Below, in pieces: positions 32,212 to 41,157 of a stretch of 47,027 bases of DNA (position 1 is its first letter; each line of letters opens with the position of its first letter). The DNA is from Rikenellaceae bacterium (lineage in GTDB: Bacteria; Bacteroidota; Bacteroidia; Bacteroidales; Rikenellaceae), in NCBI GenBank assembly GCA_017464745.1, contig JAFTYJ010000058.1, positions 1-47,027 on the forward strand, read 5' to 3'. Position numbers and translations under genes: made by a program. The notes beneath the pieces are model-generated. The model made no database searches. It saw only the letters and a list, made by a program, of their open reading frames with translations, and had not been told where the DNA came from.

Positions 32212-32311
32212 GTTCGAGCCCCATCATCCACCCCAAAGCAGAAGCGAGGTTTTTACCTCGCTTTTCTTTTTGTGTGTAGGTGTTCTTTGCCTGCAAGCAG
32301 TCAGTAACACC
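32212..32311 (+). repeat. Direct repeat copy B: orphan tRNA-His 3' end
   Basis: 100 bp that match copy A (31996-32096), including T-loop, CATCCACC acceptor strand, CCA and the hairpin terminator. No tRNA 5' half precedes it; the sequence before the match (ends GTTGCC) does not fold as D- or anticodon arm. Confidence 0.9.
32244..32270 (+). terminator. Duplicate of the tRNA-His terminator
   Basis: GCGAGGT (32244-32250) pairs with ACCTCGC (32255-32261), followed by a T-rich tract. It has no gene of its own in front of it. Confidence 0.7.
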
Positions 32312-32325
32312 ACTCTCCCCACTGT

Positions 32326-32363
32326 AAAAAAAGTCGTTCCACGCATCTGCGCAGAACGACTTT
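32326..32363 (-). terminator. Intrinsic terminator of rpsF-rpsR-rplI
   Basis: AAAGTCGTTC (32330-32339) pairs with GAACGACTTT (32354-32363); the minus-strand U-run comes from A-run 32326-32332. It lies 37 nt past the rplI stop. Confidence 0.85.
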
Positions 32364-32400
32364 AATAATATACCCTTGCGGGTTACCTTGCGGTGTTGAC

Positions 32401-32865
32401 TTATTCAGCAACCTCCTCGGTAGCGCCCTCGGCGTTAACAGCAATCGAAACAATTGCTTTAACCTCGCGGTGCAGACGAATCGAAGCCTCGTAGGTACCC
32501 ACCTCTTTGATGGTGTCGAGGGTGATGTCTTTCTTGTCAACAACAACGTCTTTGGCTGCGAGAGCCTCAGCAACGTCAGTCGAAGTAACCGAACCGAAGA
32601 TTTTGCCCTCAGCAGTGGTTTTAACGGTGAACGACAAGGGAAGGTTTGCGATTTTCTCAGCCAAAGCCTGAGCGTCAGCCAGGATTTTAGCATCTTTGTG
32701 TGCGCGTTGGCGCAGGTTCTCAGCCAGAACTTTTTTAGCCGACTCGGTAGCGAGTTTAGCGTAACCTTGGGGAATAAGGAAGTTGTTGGCGTAACCGGGT
32801 TTTACATCAACGATATCGTTGGCATAACCTACGTTTTGAACGTCTTTAATCAGAATAATTTGCAT
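32401..32865 (-). CDS. rplI: 50S ribosomal protein L9
   Basis: A 154-residue protein with the L9 N-terminal domain (MQIILIKDVQNVGYANDIVDVKPGYANNFLIPQGYA in shape; key part GYANNFLIP) and the long helix into a C-terminal domain with FGSVTSTDVAEAL. Stabilises 23S rRNA near the L1 stalk. Last gene of rpsF-rpsR-rplI, 20 nt after rpsR, with an AGGAGGA-like sequence upstream of its ATG (on the minus strand near 32873-32880), one of the few good ribosome-binding sites here. Confidence 0.97.
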   Translation of the reverse strand: MQIILIKDVQNVGYANDIVDVKPGYANNFLIPQGYAKLATESAKKVLAENLRQRAHKDAKILADAQALAEKIANLPLSFTVKTTAEGKIFGSVTSTDVAEALAAKDVVVDKKDITLDTIKEVGTYEASIRLHREVKAIVSIAVNAEGATEEVAE

Positions 32866-32885
32866 AATATTGGTCCTCCTTATTC

Positions 32886-33158
32886 TTATTTCATCATATC
32901 AGTTACAAAGGGAAGCAGAGCCAAGTGGCGAGCACGTTTAACGGCTTGTGCTACTTTCTTTTGGTACTTTTGCGAGGTACCGGTAAGACGGCGAGGAAGG
33001 AGTTTACCTTGCTCGTTCAAGAATTTTTTGAGGAATTCAGGGTCTTTGTAGTCTACGTATTTGATGCCGAGTTTTTTGAAGCGGCAATATTTTTTCTTCT
33101 TAACGTCCACCGACAGGGGGTTAAGGTAACGGATTTCCGATTGTGCAGGTGCTGCCAT
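32886..33158 (-). CDS. rpsR: 30S ribosomal protein S18
   Basis: A 90-residue basic protein with [16 protein letters not shown], a rpsR-typical C-rich start reduced to one Cys, and [20 protein letters not shown]. Binds S6 on the platform of the small subunit. It starts 2 nt after the rpsF stop. Confidence 0.97.
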   Translation of the reverse strand: MAAPAQSEIRYLNPLSVDVKKKKYCRFKKLGIKYVDYKDPEFLKKFLNEQGKLLPRRLTGTSQKYQKKVAQAVKRARHLALLPFVTDMMK

Positions 33159-33160
33159 AA

Positions 33161-33532
33161 CTATTCCTCCTCTGTGTTTTCTTGTTTAACTTCTACTTGT
33201 TTGCCCGAGAGTTTAGCGCGGCGTTTTGCGGCGTACTCCATAGCGTATTTGTCTTGTTTGAAGGTGAGGAAGCGGATAACGCGCTCGTCACGACGGTATT
33301 GAGTCTCCAAAGTGTTGATGAGGCTGCCCTCGGCTTGGAACTCGATGAAGAAGTAGAATCCGGTGGTCTTTTTCTCAATTGCATATTCGAGTTTGCGGAG
33401 ACCCCAATCCTCGAAGTTTACAATTTGACCGCCGTTCTCGGTGATAACACCTTGGAATTTGCTAACCAACTCTTTAACTTGAACGTCAGAGAGAACCGGG
33501 GTAGCAATGAAAACGGTTTCGTAATTGTTCAT
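33161..33532 (-). CDS. rpsF: 30S ribosomal protein S6
   Basis: A 123-residue protein with the ferredoxin-like S6 fold: [34 protein letters not shown], and [11 protein letters not shown]. Start at the ATG at 33532; residues upstream belong to the leader. A TACCTTTG box lies 40 nt before it. First gene of the three-gene ribosomal operon. Confidence 0.97.
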   Translation of the reverse strand: MNNYETVFIATPVLSDVQVKELVSKFQGVITENGGQIVNFEDWGLRKLEYAIEKKTTGFYFFIEFQAEGSLINTLETQYRRDERVIRFLTFKQDKYAMEYAAKRRAKLSGKQVEVKQENTEEE

Positions 33533-33572
33533 AATAAATTGTTTTGTGTTTGTTTTGTGCAAAAATGCGTCG

Positions 33573-33580
33573 CAAAGGTA
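33573..33580 (-). promoter_or_regulatory. rpsF: -7 box (TACCTTTG) for rpsF-rpsR-rplI
   Basis: Exact consensus on the minus strand, immediately after the T-run of the adk terminator. Confidence 0.7.
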
Positions 33581-33584
33581 CAAA

Positions 33585-33620
33585 AAAAATCGGGAACGCC
33601 AAACGTGGCTCCCGATTTTT
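33585..33620 (-). terminator. Intrinsic terminator of adk
   Basis: AAAAATCGGGA (33585-33595) pairs with TCCCGATTTTT (33610-33620), with an inner GCCA/TGGC pairing in the loop; the A-run 33582-33589 gives a U-run on the minus strand. Confidence 0.85.
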
Positions 33621-33653
33621 ACACCTTAATTATATAAATAATCAGAGTTTTAG

Positions 33654-34229
33654 TTATTCGATGGTGTCGATGGCGGCGCACAGACGGTCAAAAATCTCAT
33701 CAATGCTTCCGATACCGTCGATTGCCACATACTTGCCTTGTGCTTTGTAGAACTCGGCAACTACGGCGGTTTGGGCGTTATAAACGGCGATGCGGTTGCG
33801 GATTACACCCTCGTTGGCATCGTCGGCACGGCCGCTGACTTCACCTCTGAGCATCAGACGTTTAACCAACTCCTCCTCGGGAACTACCAACTCCAACATA
33901 ACGTCCACTTTCAGGCCGTCGCGCTCCATACTTTTGTCAAAAGCCTCGGCTTGGGCGGTGGTACGGGGGAATCCGTCGAAGATGTTGCCGGCGCAGTCGC
34001 TGTGCGATTTAACGTAGTCGGCGATAATGTCGATAACAAGTGCATCGGGTGCCAATTCGCCGCGCGAGATATAATCTTTCATACTCTTGCCGAGCGGGGT
34101 TTCGGCTGCGATTTCGGCGCGGATAACCTCACCTGTCGAGATGTGGTTGAGCGAATACTTCTCTTTGAGTTTGGCAGCCTGGGTGCCTTTACCTGCACCG
34201 GGACCGCCGAACAATACGATGTTTTTCAT
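33654..34229 (-). CDS. adk: Adenylate kinase
   Basis: Interconverts AMP, ADP and ATP. The 191-residue protein has the P-loop GGPGAGKGT (8-16), the AMP-binding DGFPRT and a short LID (RLMLRGEVSGRADD) without the zinc-binding insertion, so it is the short form. Single gene between its own promoter and terminator. Confidence 0.97.
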   Translation of the reverse strand: MKNIVLFGGPGAGKGTQAAKLKEKYSLNHISTGEVIRAEIAAETPLGKSMKDYISRGELAPDALVIDIIADYVKSHSDCAGNIFDGFPRTTAQAEAFDKSMERDGLKVDVMLELVVPEEELVKRLMLRGEVSGRADDANEGVIRNRIAVYNAQTAVVAEFYKAQGKYVAIDGIGSIDEIFDRLCAAIDTIE

Positions 34230-34275
34230 CTTATTTAAGTGGTCTAAGTCTTTTTATAAAGGTTGTTTGACGGCT

Positions 34276-34283
34276 CAAATTTA
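34276..34283 (-). promoter_or_regulatory. adk: -7 box (TAAATTTG) for adk
   Basis: Minus-strand TAnnTTTG match 46 nt before the adk start. Confidence 0.55.
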
Positions 34284-34316
34284 CGGAATTTTATTTCGGA
34301 CTCCCAAAAACTTTCG

Positions 34317-34324
34317 TAATTTTG
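34317..34324 (+). promoter_or_regulatory. thiL: -7 box (TAATTTTG) for thiL
   Basis: Plus-strand TAnnTTTG match 25 nt before the thiL start. Confidence 0.6.
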
Positions 34325-34349
34325 TTGCAAAAATTTAATTTTACTGCCA

Positions 34350-35387
34350 ATGAATACCGACAAACGTACCGAAATTGCCACTCTTGGAGAGTTCGGCCTC
34401 ATCGACCACCTGACCGAGCCTTTTGTTGCTCGCAACGCCTCGTTGGTCAAAGGACCGGGCGACGATGCCGCAGTGATTGACACGGGAGCCGACGACTACA
34501 CGTTGCTTTCGACCGATATGCTGCTCGAAGGGGTTGATTTTGATTTGACATACTTCCCGCTCAAACACCTTGGATACAAGGCTGTTGTGGTTGGTTGTAG
34601 CGATATCTATGCAATGAATGGTCACCCTACGGCCATTACCGTTTCGATTGGTGTGTCGGCCAAACTTTCGGTCGAGGACCTCGACGACTTGTATAGCGGT
34701 ATTCGTGCGGCGTGCGACGACTATGGAATTGACCTCGCAGGCGGTGATACTCGTGCTTCGGTGACAGGACTTGTAATCTCGATTTCGACCGTTGGCCGTG
34801 TGGCCAAAGAGAAGGTGACTTATCGCAGTGGCGCGCAGTTGCACGACCTGATTTGTATTACCAGCGACCTGGGTGCGGCCTACCTCGGACTCAAACTTTT
34901 GGAGCGCGAGAAGATTGCTCTTGGCGGTGTTCCCAATGCCCAACCCCGTTTCGAGGGCTATGAGTATCTGTTGCGTCGCCAACTCAAACCCGTGGCTCGC
35001 CGCGAGGTGATAATGGAGTTGGAGGCTCAGGGTATTGTGCCGACTTCGATGATTGACCTGTCGGACGGTTTGGCGTCGGAGTTGTTGCACGTTTGCCGAC
35101 AATCGAAATGTGGCGCACGCATCTATTTGGAGCGTATTCCTATTGCGCGTGAGGTTCACACCCTGGCCGAGGAGTTACATATCGACCCTGTTACGGCGGC
35201 GCTGAATGGTGGCGACGACCACGAGTTGATGTTCACCGTGCCGTTGGCTATGCAGGACAAGGTTATGCAGTTTGGCTATGGTGTGGAGGTTATCGGCCAC
35301 ATTACCGAGGAGTCGATGGGTGCGGCACTTGTGACCCCCGATGGTAGCAATATAGCGTTGAAGGCGCAAGGGTTCCACGGAAATTAG
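34350..35387 (+). CDS. thiL: Thiamine-monophosphate kinase
   Basis: Phosphorylates thiamine monophosphate to the active pyrophosphate. The 345-residue protein has the PurM/ThiL fold, with GPGDDAAVI (35-43), LLSTDMLLEGVDF, AMNGHPTAITVS, DLAGGDTRAS, IDLSDGLASELLH and ALNGGDDHELMF. No thiamine riboswitch is present in its short leader. Single gene with a hairpin behind it shared with lepA. Confidence 0.95.
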   Translation: MNTDKRTEIATLGEFGLIDHLTEPFVARNASLVKGPGDDAAVIDTGADDYTLLSTDMLLEGVDFDLTYFPLKHLGYKAVVVGCSDIYAMNGHPTAITVSIGVSAKLSVEDLDDLYSGIRAACDDYGIDLAGGDTRASVTGLVISISTVGRVAKEKVTYRSGAQLHDLICITSDLGAAYLGLKLLEREKIALGGVPNAQPRFEGYEYLLRRQLKPVARREVIMELEAQGIVPTSMIDLSDGLASELLHVCRQSKCGARIYLERIPIAREVHTLAEELHIDPVTAALNGGDDHELMFTVPLAMQDKVMQFGYGVEVIGHITEESMGAALVTPDGSNIALKAQGFHGN

Positions 35388-35400
35388 CCACAAATCATAC

Positions 35401-35444
35401 AACAACAGAGGGTGTCCACCACTTGGCGGACACCCTCTGTTGTT
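35401..35444. terminator. Bidirectional terminator between thiL and lepA
   Basis: A 17-bp stem (35401-35417 with 35428-35444) with a 10-nt loop and the core GGGTGTCC/GGACACCC. Confidence 0.85.
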
Positions 35445-35456
35445 TTGTTGTGGTGC

Positions 35457-37244
35457 TTAGTCCATTTTGAGAACGGCCAGGAACGCTTGTTGCGGCACCT
35501 CGACGTTACCGCTTTGGCGCATACGTTTCTTACCCTTCTTCTGTTTTTCGAGCAGTTTGCGTTTACGGCTGATGTCACCACCATAACACTTGGCGGTCAC
35601 ATCTTTGCGCACGGCCTTGACGGTTTCGCGGGCTATGATTTTGGAGCCGATAGCCGCTTGAATTGCCACATCGAATTGTTGGCGCGGGATGAGTTCTTTG
35701 AGTTTCTCGCACATACGGCGACTGAAATCATAAGCGTGGTCGTAGTAGATGAGCGAACTGAGCGCATCCACGGGCTCGCTGTTGAGCAGAATATCGAGTT
35801 TGGCGAGTTTGCTGTCTTTGTAACCTGTTGCGTGATAGTCGAATGATGCGTATCCGCGCGAGATGCTTTTGAGTTTGTCGTAGAAGTCAAACACAATCTC
35901 GCTCAACGGCATCTCGAAGTTCACCTCCACACGGTCTTGCGTCAGGAAGGTTTGGTTGAGCAGAGTTCCGCGACGGTCGATACACAACTTGATTACGCTA
36001 CCCAGGTAGTCCGACTTGGTGATGATTTGGGCCATAATGTAAGGCTCTTCAATCTTTTGAATCAGCGTAGGTTCGGGCAGTCCCGAGGGGTTGTGTACCT
36101 CGCTGACCTCGCCTTTGGTGGTAGTCACGCGATACGACACGTTGGGTACGGTGGTGATAACATCCATATCGAACTCGCGGTACAGACGCTCCTGTACGAT
36201 GTCCAGGTGCAACAGTCCGAGGAATCCGCAACGGAAACCGAATCCCAAAGCCAGCGAACTCTCGGGTTCAAAGGTGAGTGATGCGTCGTTGAGTTGCAGT
36301 TTTTCGATAGAGGCACGCAAGTCCTCATACTCGCTGGTATCGACGGGATAGACACCCGCAAAGAGCATAGGTTTCACATTCTCGAAACCCTCGATACCCT
36401 TGTCACACGGACGAGCCACGTGAGTGATAGTGTCACCCACCTTGACATCGGCCGAGTTCTTGATACCCGAGATGATGTAACCCACGTCGCCTGCTTTAAT
36501 CTCGTCGCGAGGCGAGAGTTTGAGTTTCAGCACACCAATTTCGTCGGCCGTGTACTCGTTGCCCAAGTTTACGAACTTCACCTTGTCGCCCTTGCGCAGG
36601 GTGCCGTTCATCACGCGGAAGTAGGCGATGATACCGCGGAACGAGTTGAATACCGAGTCGAAAATCAGAGCCTGCAACGGAGCCTCCTCGTCGCCTTTGG
36701 GGGCGGGAATACGGTCTACAATGGCATCCAACACCTCAATCACACCTTGACCCGTCTTGCCGCTGGCCAGCAGAATCTCTTCGGGTTTGCAGCCGATAAG
36801 GTCGATAATTTGGTCGCGCACCTCGTCCACCATAGCCGAATCAACGTCGATTTTGTTCAGCACGGGGATGATTTCGAGGTCGTTTTCGAGTGCCAAATAG
36901 AGGTTTGAAATGGTCTGAGCCTGAATGCCTTGTGTGGCATCCACAACCAGCAGCGCACCCTCGCACGAAGCGATTGCACGTGACACCTCATACGAGAAGT
37001 CGACGTGTCCCGGGGTGTCAATAAGGTTGAGTGTATATTTTTGTCCTCCGCGAGCATACTCCATTTGGATGGCGTGGCTCTTGATGGTGATACCTTTCTC
37101 GCGTTCGAGGTCCATATCGTCCAAGACTTGGTTTTGCAACTCTCTGTCGGACAGGGTGTTGGTCTTTTCAATCATTCGGTCGGCAAGTGTACTTTTGCCG
37201 TGGTCAATATGGGCGATGATGCAAAAATTGCGGATATTTTTCAT
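35457..37244 (-). CDS. lepA: Elongation factor 4 (back-translocase)
   Basis: A 595-residue translational GTPase. G1 is AHIDHGKST (11-19), with DTPGHVDF (G3) and NKIDVD (G4). The C-terminal domain, specific for EF4, includes [17 protein letters not shown] and [24 protein letters not shown]. Acts on ribosomes under stress or during initiation. It starts at the ATG at 37244, 20 nt from its box. Single gene. Confidence 0.97.
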   Translation of the reverse strand: MKNIRNFCIIAHIDHGKSTLADRMIEKTNTLSDRELQNQVLDDMDLEREKGITIKSHAIQMEYARGGQKYTLNLIDTPGHVDFSYEVSRAIASCEGALLVVDATQGIQAQTISNLYLALENDLEIIPVLNKIDVDSAMVDEVRDQIIDLIGCKPEEILLASGKTGQGVIEVLDAIVDRIPAPKGDEEAPLQALIFDSVFNSFRGIIAYFRVMNGTLRKGDKVKFVNLGNEYTADEIGVLKLKLSPRDEIKAGDVGYIISGIKNSADVKVGDTITHVARPCDKGIEGFENVKPMLFAGVYPVDTSEYEDLRASIEKLQLNDASLTFEPESSLALGFGFRCGFLGLLHLDIVQERLYREFDMDVITTVPNVSYRVTTTKGEVSEVHNPSGLPEPTLIQKIEEPYIMAQIITKSDYLGSVIKLCIDRRGTLLNQTFLTQDRVEVNFEMPLSEIVFDFYDKLKSISRGYASFDYHATGYKDSKLAKLDILLNSEPVDALSSLIYYDHAYDFSRRMCEKLKELIPRQQFDVAIQAAIGSKIIARETVKAVRKDVTAKCYGGDISRKRKLLEKQKKGKKRMRQSGNVEVPQQAFLAVLKMD

Positions 37245-37264
37245 AAATTCTCTCTAAAACAGCA

Positions 37265-37272
37265 CAAAGTTA
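37265..37272 (-). promoter_or_regulatory. lepA: -7 box (TAACTTTG) for lepA
   Basis: Minus-strand consensus match 20 nt before the start; only 2 bp from the opposite box of the prenyltransferase gene. Confidence 0.6.
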
Positions 37273-37274
37273 AT

Positions 37275-37282
37275 TATTTTTG
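37275..37282 (+). promoter_or_regulatory. -7 box (TATTTTTG) for the prenyltransferase gene
   Basis: Plus-strand TAnnTTTG match 18 nt before the ATG at 37301; overlapping divergent arrangement with lepA. Confidence 0.55.
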
Positions 37283-37300
37283 TCGGAAATTAAAATTGTT

Positions 37301-38161
37301 ATGATGACTACGATTCGCAAATATCTCTCGATGGTGAAATTCTCGCACACCATTTTTGCAATGCCTTTTGCGCTGGTGGGCTACACTTGGGCGCTGACCT
37401 CCACTGCTACTCCGTTTGATTGGGTGTTGTTGGTGCAGGTGGTGGCCTGTATGGTGCTGGCGCGCAATACCGCTATGGGTTTCAACCGCTGGGCCGACCG
37501 CGATATTGATGCGGCCAACCCGCGTACCGCCTCGCGTGAGATTCCGTCGGGACAGATTTCGCCTCGCGCAGCCCTTACATTTGTGATTATCAATGCGCTG
37601 TTGTTCGTGGCTGTGGCGGCAACCATCAATCGCCTGACACTCATCCTTTCGCCCGTGGCACTGCTTGTGGTTATGGGATATAGTTATTGCAAACGTTTTA
37701 CGGCGCTCGCCCATATTGTACTCGGATTGGGACTTTCGATTGCCCCCGCAGGAGCCTATATTGCTGTTACGGGAACACTTGATATTGCACCCGTGGTGCT
37801 GTCGGGATTGGTGCTGACGTGGGTCGGTGGTTTCGATATTATCTATGCGATGCAGGATGCCGAGTTCGATCGTGGCCGAGGTTTGCACTCCATACCTGCA
37901 CGTTTCCCCGGCTGGGGTGCGCTCTCAATCAGCATTGCCCTGCACCTGGTGAGTCTCTATGCCGTATGGCTGTTTGGTCGCTTGTGTGCACTCGGAACTC
38001 TCTATTGGATTGGCGCGGGACTGTTTGCTGCTGTGCTGACTCTCGAACACCTGCTCGTGACCCCCACACACCAAAAGAATATAGGTATCGCCTTTGGCAC
38101 ACTCAATGGCATTGCAAGCCTTGTGTTTGCCACCTTCGCCATCCTGTCGATGGTGTTGTAA
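37301..38161 (+). CDS. UbiA-family polyprenyltransferase (4-hydroxybenzoate/MqnP type)
   Basis: Inner-membrane enzyme that attaches a polyprenyl chain to an aromatic acceptor in quinone synthesis. It has 286 residues and about eight hydrophobic helices. The first Asp-rich motif is NRWADRDID (62-70); the second is DAEFDRGRGLHSIP. The pattern places it with UbiA/MqnP rather than with MenA. In a ubiquinone-less Bacteroidota this suggests the futalosine menaquinone route, which is inference. The start could be 37301 or the ATG at 37304. The methyltransferase UbiE/MenG is encoded at 42.9 kb. Confidence 0.9.
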   Translation: MMTTIRKYLSMVKFSHTIFAMPFALVGYTWALTSTATPFDWVLLVQVVACMVLARNTAMGFNRWADRDIDAANPRTASREIPSGQISPRAALTFVIINALLFVAVAATINRLTLILSPVALLVVMGYSYCKRFTALAHIVLGLGLSIAPAGAYIAVTGTLDIAPVVLSGLVLTWVGGFDIIYAMQDAEFDRGRGLHSIPARFPGWGALSISIALHLVSLYAVWLFGRLCALGTLYWIGAGLFAAVLTLEHLLVTPTHQKNIGIAFGTLNGIASLVFATFAILSMVL

Positions 38162-38179
38162 ATGTTTTCGGGTGGGCGC

Positions 38180-38596
38180 TTATGATTCAAAAAGCGCAAT
38201 GATAGCCAACAGATAACGGCGCACGGGGAGCAACTTCCGCCATAGTCGAGCCCAACGTCGGTGTCGGGGCGAACACTCCACATAGCCGTATATATCCTCT
38301 TGACGTACTCGCTCACGACCTACCACATTGCCGTCGCCCATAAGTGTAACACCCTTCGAGTCGATTTCGATTATTCGGTGAACTGCATAGTGGTCGGGTG
38401 CGATGCGTGCCAACACAACACTTCCGATACGCAACTCTTCGGCAATCATAGGACGTAACACAATGATCTGACCGCTGCGAAAGAACGGGCGCATACTGCG
38501 ACCCAGCACACTCACTTTGGTCGAATTGCCGCGCTCTAACTCTTCGGCCACAATTCCGAATAGTTGGCCGTTGGACATTGTGCGTTTATCGGCCAT
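38180..38596 (-). CDS. S24/S26 family (signal peptidase-like) protein
   Basis: A 138-residue protein with a signal-peptidase-like core: Ser34 in LGRSMRPFF, HRIIEID with His73 where bacterial type I signal peptidases have Lys, and the GDGN box (88-91). The Ser/His pair is as in the archaeal/ER type. There is no N-terminal membrane anchor; a hydrophobic C-terminus (YLLAIIALFES) is the only candidate. It may cut a peptide substrate of the PqqD/ABC system of this operon. It overlaps the HprK-like gene by 11 nt; an internal ATG at 38578 would avoid the overlap. Confidence 0.88.
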   Translation of the reverse strand: MADKRTMSNGQLFGIVAEELERGNSTKVSVLGRSMRPFFRSGQIIVLRPMIAEELRIGSVVLARIAPDHYAVHRIIEIDSKGVTLMGDGNVVGRERVRQEDIYGYVECSPRHRRWARLWRKLLPVRRYLLAIIALFES

Positions 38597-39461
38597 TGCT
38601 CAGGGTGTTAAATGATAACTCGGCTGCCTCGTGGTTGGGCAGACACTCCAAATGATAGACGGGGGTTGTGCGAATGATACCTCCGATTACCTCGCACATA
38701 CGGTCGGTCAGAGCCTCGTCGTAGGCCATATTGGGCGGGCACGAGGGCAGTATTGCTCCCAGGGCTTGGAGTTTGCCCAGGGGGCGTATGCGGTTGTGTG
38801 GAGCCTGACTCAATCGGGTGACACCTCCCAGAGGTACTCTGAGAAGTTTATAGCACGGTGTTTTGCCACTCCACGGCGAGCCGTAAACCATAGCCACGCC
38901 ATCGACCACACGCACAATGGGCGAATCGTCGTTCAGCAACTCGGCACCCTCGATGCACTCTCTCCACAGACGGGTGTGGGTACTCTTACCAGTGCCACTC
39001 TCGCCAAGGAACATATAGCCCTTGCCACCCTGCATAATTACCGAGGTGTGAATTGCCACCGCTCCATAGGGTAGGGCTGCAAGTCCGTAGGCCAACCACA
39101 ACAAGAAACGGAGTTCATACGACGAGTAGTCGCTCTCGGCTCCCGTGGCACATCGGATTGTGCTTTGGCCCGTGGTGTGCCACAAACGAAGCGTTGAACC
39201 CGAGGTCGCCATCACACGACAGCAGAAACCCTCGGCGTGTCGTCCGAAATCATAACACACACCATCGCCTTCCGAGGAGTAAATCCACTCGGCACGCTCA
39301 AAGTCGCAATCTTCCAAACTATCGTCCAAAAGGATTGTCGCCACGGCTCCGGATGCGTCGTCCGAAACTCTGAACGGCTTGAATCCATCCAGCCCTTTGA
39401 GTTCGGCATTTTGGCCCACAACCTCGATTATCAGGTCGGCTATGTTGTAGAGTGCGGTCAT
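38586..39461 (-). CDS. HPr kinase/PEPCK-like kinase
   Basis: A 291-residue protein. After a divergent N-terminal half, the C-terminal half holds the kinase core of the HprK/PEPCK superfamily: a P-loop GESGTGKST (153-161), LNDDSPI with acidic residues 178-179, and GSPWSGK. The His expected in HprK for PTS regulation is not obvious and no ptsH is adjacent. Homologues of this size occur beside PqqD-like proteins in RiPP-type clusters, where they may phosphorylate a peptide or small molecule. It is 12 nt downstream of the ABC gene. Confidence 0.85.
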   Translation of the reverse strand: MTALYNIADLIIEVVGQNAELKGLDGFKPFRVSDDASGAVATILLDDSLEDCDFERAEWIYSSEGDGVCYDFGRHAEGFCCRVMATSGSTLRLWHTTGQSTIRCATGAESDYSSYELRFLLWLAYGLAALPYGAVAIHTSVIMQGGKGYMFLGESGTGKSTHTRLWRECIEGAELLNDDSPIVRVVDGVAMVYGSPWSGKTPCYKLLRVPLGGVTRLSQAPHNRIRPLGKLQALGAILPSCPPNMAYDEALTDRMCEVIGGIIRTTPVYHLECLPNHEAAELSFNTLSNGR

Positions 39462-39473
39462 TGTACGAGTGGG

Positions 39474-41141
39474 TTAAATCTCCACCACGCGGTCGCAGAA
39501 GGTGAGCGACGTTTCGCGGTGGGCAATGATAAGTATGGTCAGAGTGTTGTCGCCTTGCGAAAGAGTTTCGATAGCGGCGGTAATTTCGCGTTCGGTTTCG
39601 GAGTCAAGTGCCGATGTGGCCTCGTCGAAGAACAATACCTCGGCATTTTTGTAGAGCGCGCGTGCAATTCCGAGTCGTTGTTTCTGACCTCCCGAGAGTC
39701 GGCATCCTGCCTCGCCAATCGAGGTGTCAATGCCATTGGGAAGGGTTTGCACCCAATCCCACAAACTTGCACGACGCAGAGCCTGCTCAATGCGCTCAGG
39801 GTTGCTCTCGCCTTCACTCATTGCGACATTCTCGGCTATTGTGCTGTCCATCACAAACACGTTTTGAGGAACATAACCCACAATGTTGTGCCACCCACGC
39901 AGGTTGTCGGCTGTAAGTTCGGTGTCGTCCACTGTGATGTGACCCTCCGTCGTGGGGTAGAAACCGAGCATAAGGTTGAAAAGTGTGGTTTTGCCACCAC
40001 CCGACACACCGCGGAAACCGATACATTCGCCCTTGCGTATGGTCAGATTCAGGTGGTCTATGACGTTACCCTCGCCGTCGGGGAATCCAAACGACACATC
40101 GCTCAGGCAAATCTCCCGTGTGAATTCCAACCGTCTGTGGTCGCTCTCGTTGTGTGCTACGGGCTCGTTGTCCAAAGCCACCGATACGATGTCGGCCGTA
40201 TAGAGGTTGTTGCGCAGAGTTATCCAACGTCCAACGATACTTTTGGCGGTGGGCAAAATCTTGATTGCTGCCACGGCGAATATACCGAAAGCCACAGCGT
40301 CGGCACGGAACGTAACCAACACTGCCAACGCAATGGCGATACACAAATCGAGAATTATGCCGGGCACCTGCGACAGAGTTCCGATGTGTAGTCGCATATC
40401 GGCAATCTCGCGTATTCCGCGGTCGAAGCGTCGTTCCATTTCGGGGAACATTCCTGCCACCTCAATCTCGGGATAACCCACCAGCGACTCTACAACAAGA
40501 CGGTTTTGGGCTCGTCGTATCTCGTTCTCGCGTCGGCCGTAGTCGCCGATGCGTCCTCTCACAAATCGGAAGTAGAGCGCCACCACGGGGATGAGTATTG
40601 CGATGAGCAATCCAGCAACTTTGGCGTTGTAGGCCACCAACGCCACCGTCATCAGCACCATAACAACGATACCTGTTGCCATTGAGGCCACCGTCATCAG
40701 CACATTGACCACAAAGGCCAGACACACAAAGTTGATTTCGTGGGCAAGTTTTGCGCTGTTGCGGCTCTTGATAAACAGCAGTCCGCGACTATGATAGTGA
40801 TTAAACAGGCGTTTCGAATAGTAGCGATAGAGGTCCATTACAAAGCGGTTTTGACCTCGCCACAGCCACATTCCAAGCAATCCCTTGACGGCAATTATAC
40901 CCACCACTACGCCACACACTGCCAGCGTGAAACTACGCATATCAGTCCACCCTCCTGTGCTCCACAACTCACCCAACCATCGGTTGGTGGCTATGGCGTC
41001 GGGGTCGGCCACAAGGATAATGATAGGCAGTAACACAGCCAATCCCACAAAGTCCAGCAGTGCCTGCGCCAAAATGGCACACAGCACACCGACTCCGCGA
41101 CGGCGGAACGATTGTGGTATAAGGCTGAGGATACGTTTCAT
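39474..41141 (-). CDS. ABC exporter (fused transmembrane and ATPase domains)
   Basis: A 555-residue half-transporter of the type I exporter fold. Six hydrophobic helices fill residues 15-300; the ATPase has Walker A GVSGGGKTT (378-386), signature LSGGQKQR (482-489), Walker B VLFFDEATSALD and H541. There is no N-terminal C39 peptidase, so substrate processing must be done by another protein, plausibly the S24/S26 peptidase of the operon. It lies between the PqqD and HprK-like genes, with gaps of 16 and 12 nt. Confidence 0.93.
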   Translation of the reverse strand: MKRILSLIPQSFRRRGVGVLCAILAQALLDFVGLAVLLPIIILVADPDAIATNRWLGELWSTGGWTDMRSFTLAVCGVVVGIIAVKGLLGMWLWRGQNRFVMDLYRYYSKRLFNHYHSRGLLFIKSRNSAKLAHEINFVCLAFVVNVLMTVASMATGIVVMVLMTVALVAYNAKVAGLLIAILIPVVALYFRFVRGRIGDYGRRENEIRRAQNRLVVESLVGYPEIEVAGMFPEMERRFDRGIREIADMRLHIGTLSQVPGIILDLCIAIALAVLVTFRADAVAFGIFAVAAIKILPTAKSIVGRWITLRNNLYTADIVSVALDNEPVAHNESDHRRLEFTREICLSDVSFGFPDGEGNVIDHLNLTIRKGECIGFRGVSGGGKTTLFNLMLGFYPTTEGHITVDDTELTADNLRGWHNIVGYVPQNVFVMDSTIAENVAMSEGESNPERIEQALRRASLWDWVQTLPNGIDTSIGEAGCRLSGGQKQRLGIARALYKNAEVLFFDEATSALDSETEREITAAIETLSQGDNTLTILIIAHRETSLTFCDRVVEI

Positions 41142-41157
41142 CTCTGTGCGGGGTGGT

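Noticed and set aside
32129..32365. Short plus-strand open frame between the tRNA-His repeat copies and the rplI terminator
   Set aside because: It runs through the duplicated tRNA end and two terminator hairpins, so it is not a plausible gene.
34230..34349. Thiamine riboswitch ahead of thiL
   Set aside because: The space is short, AT-rich and filled by two opposing promoters; no THI-box core is present.
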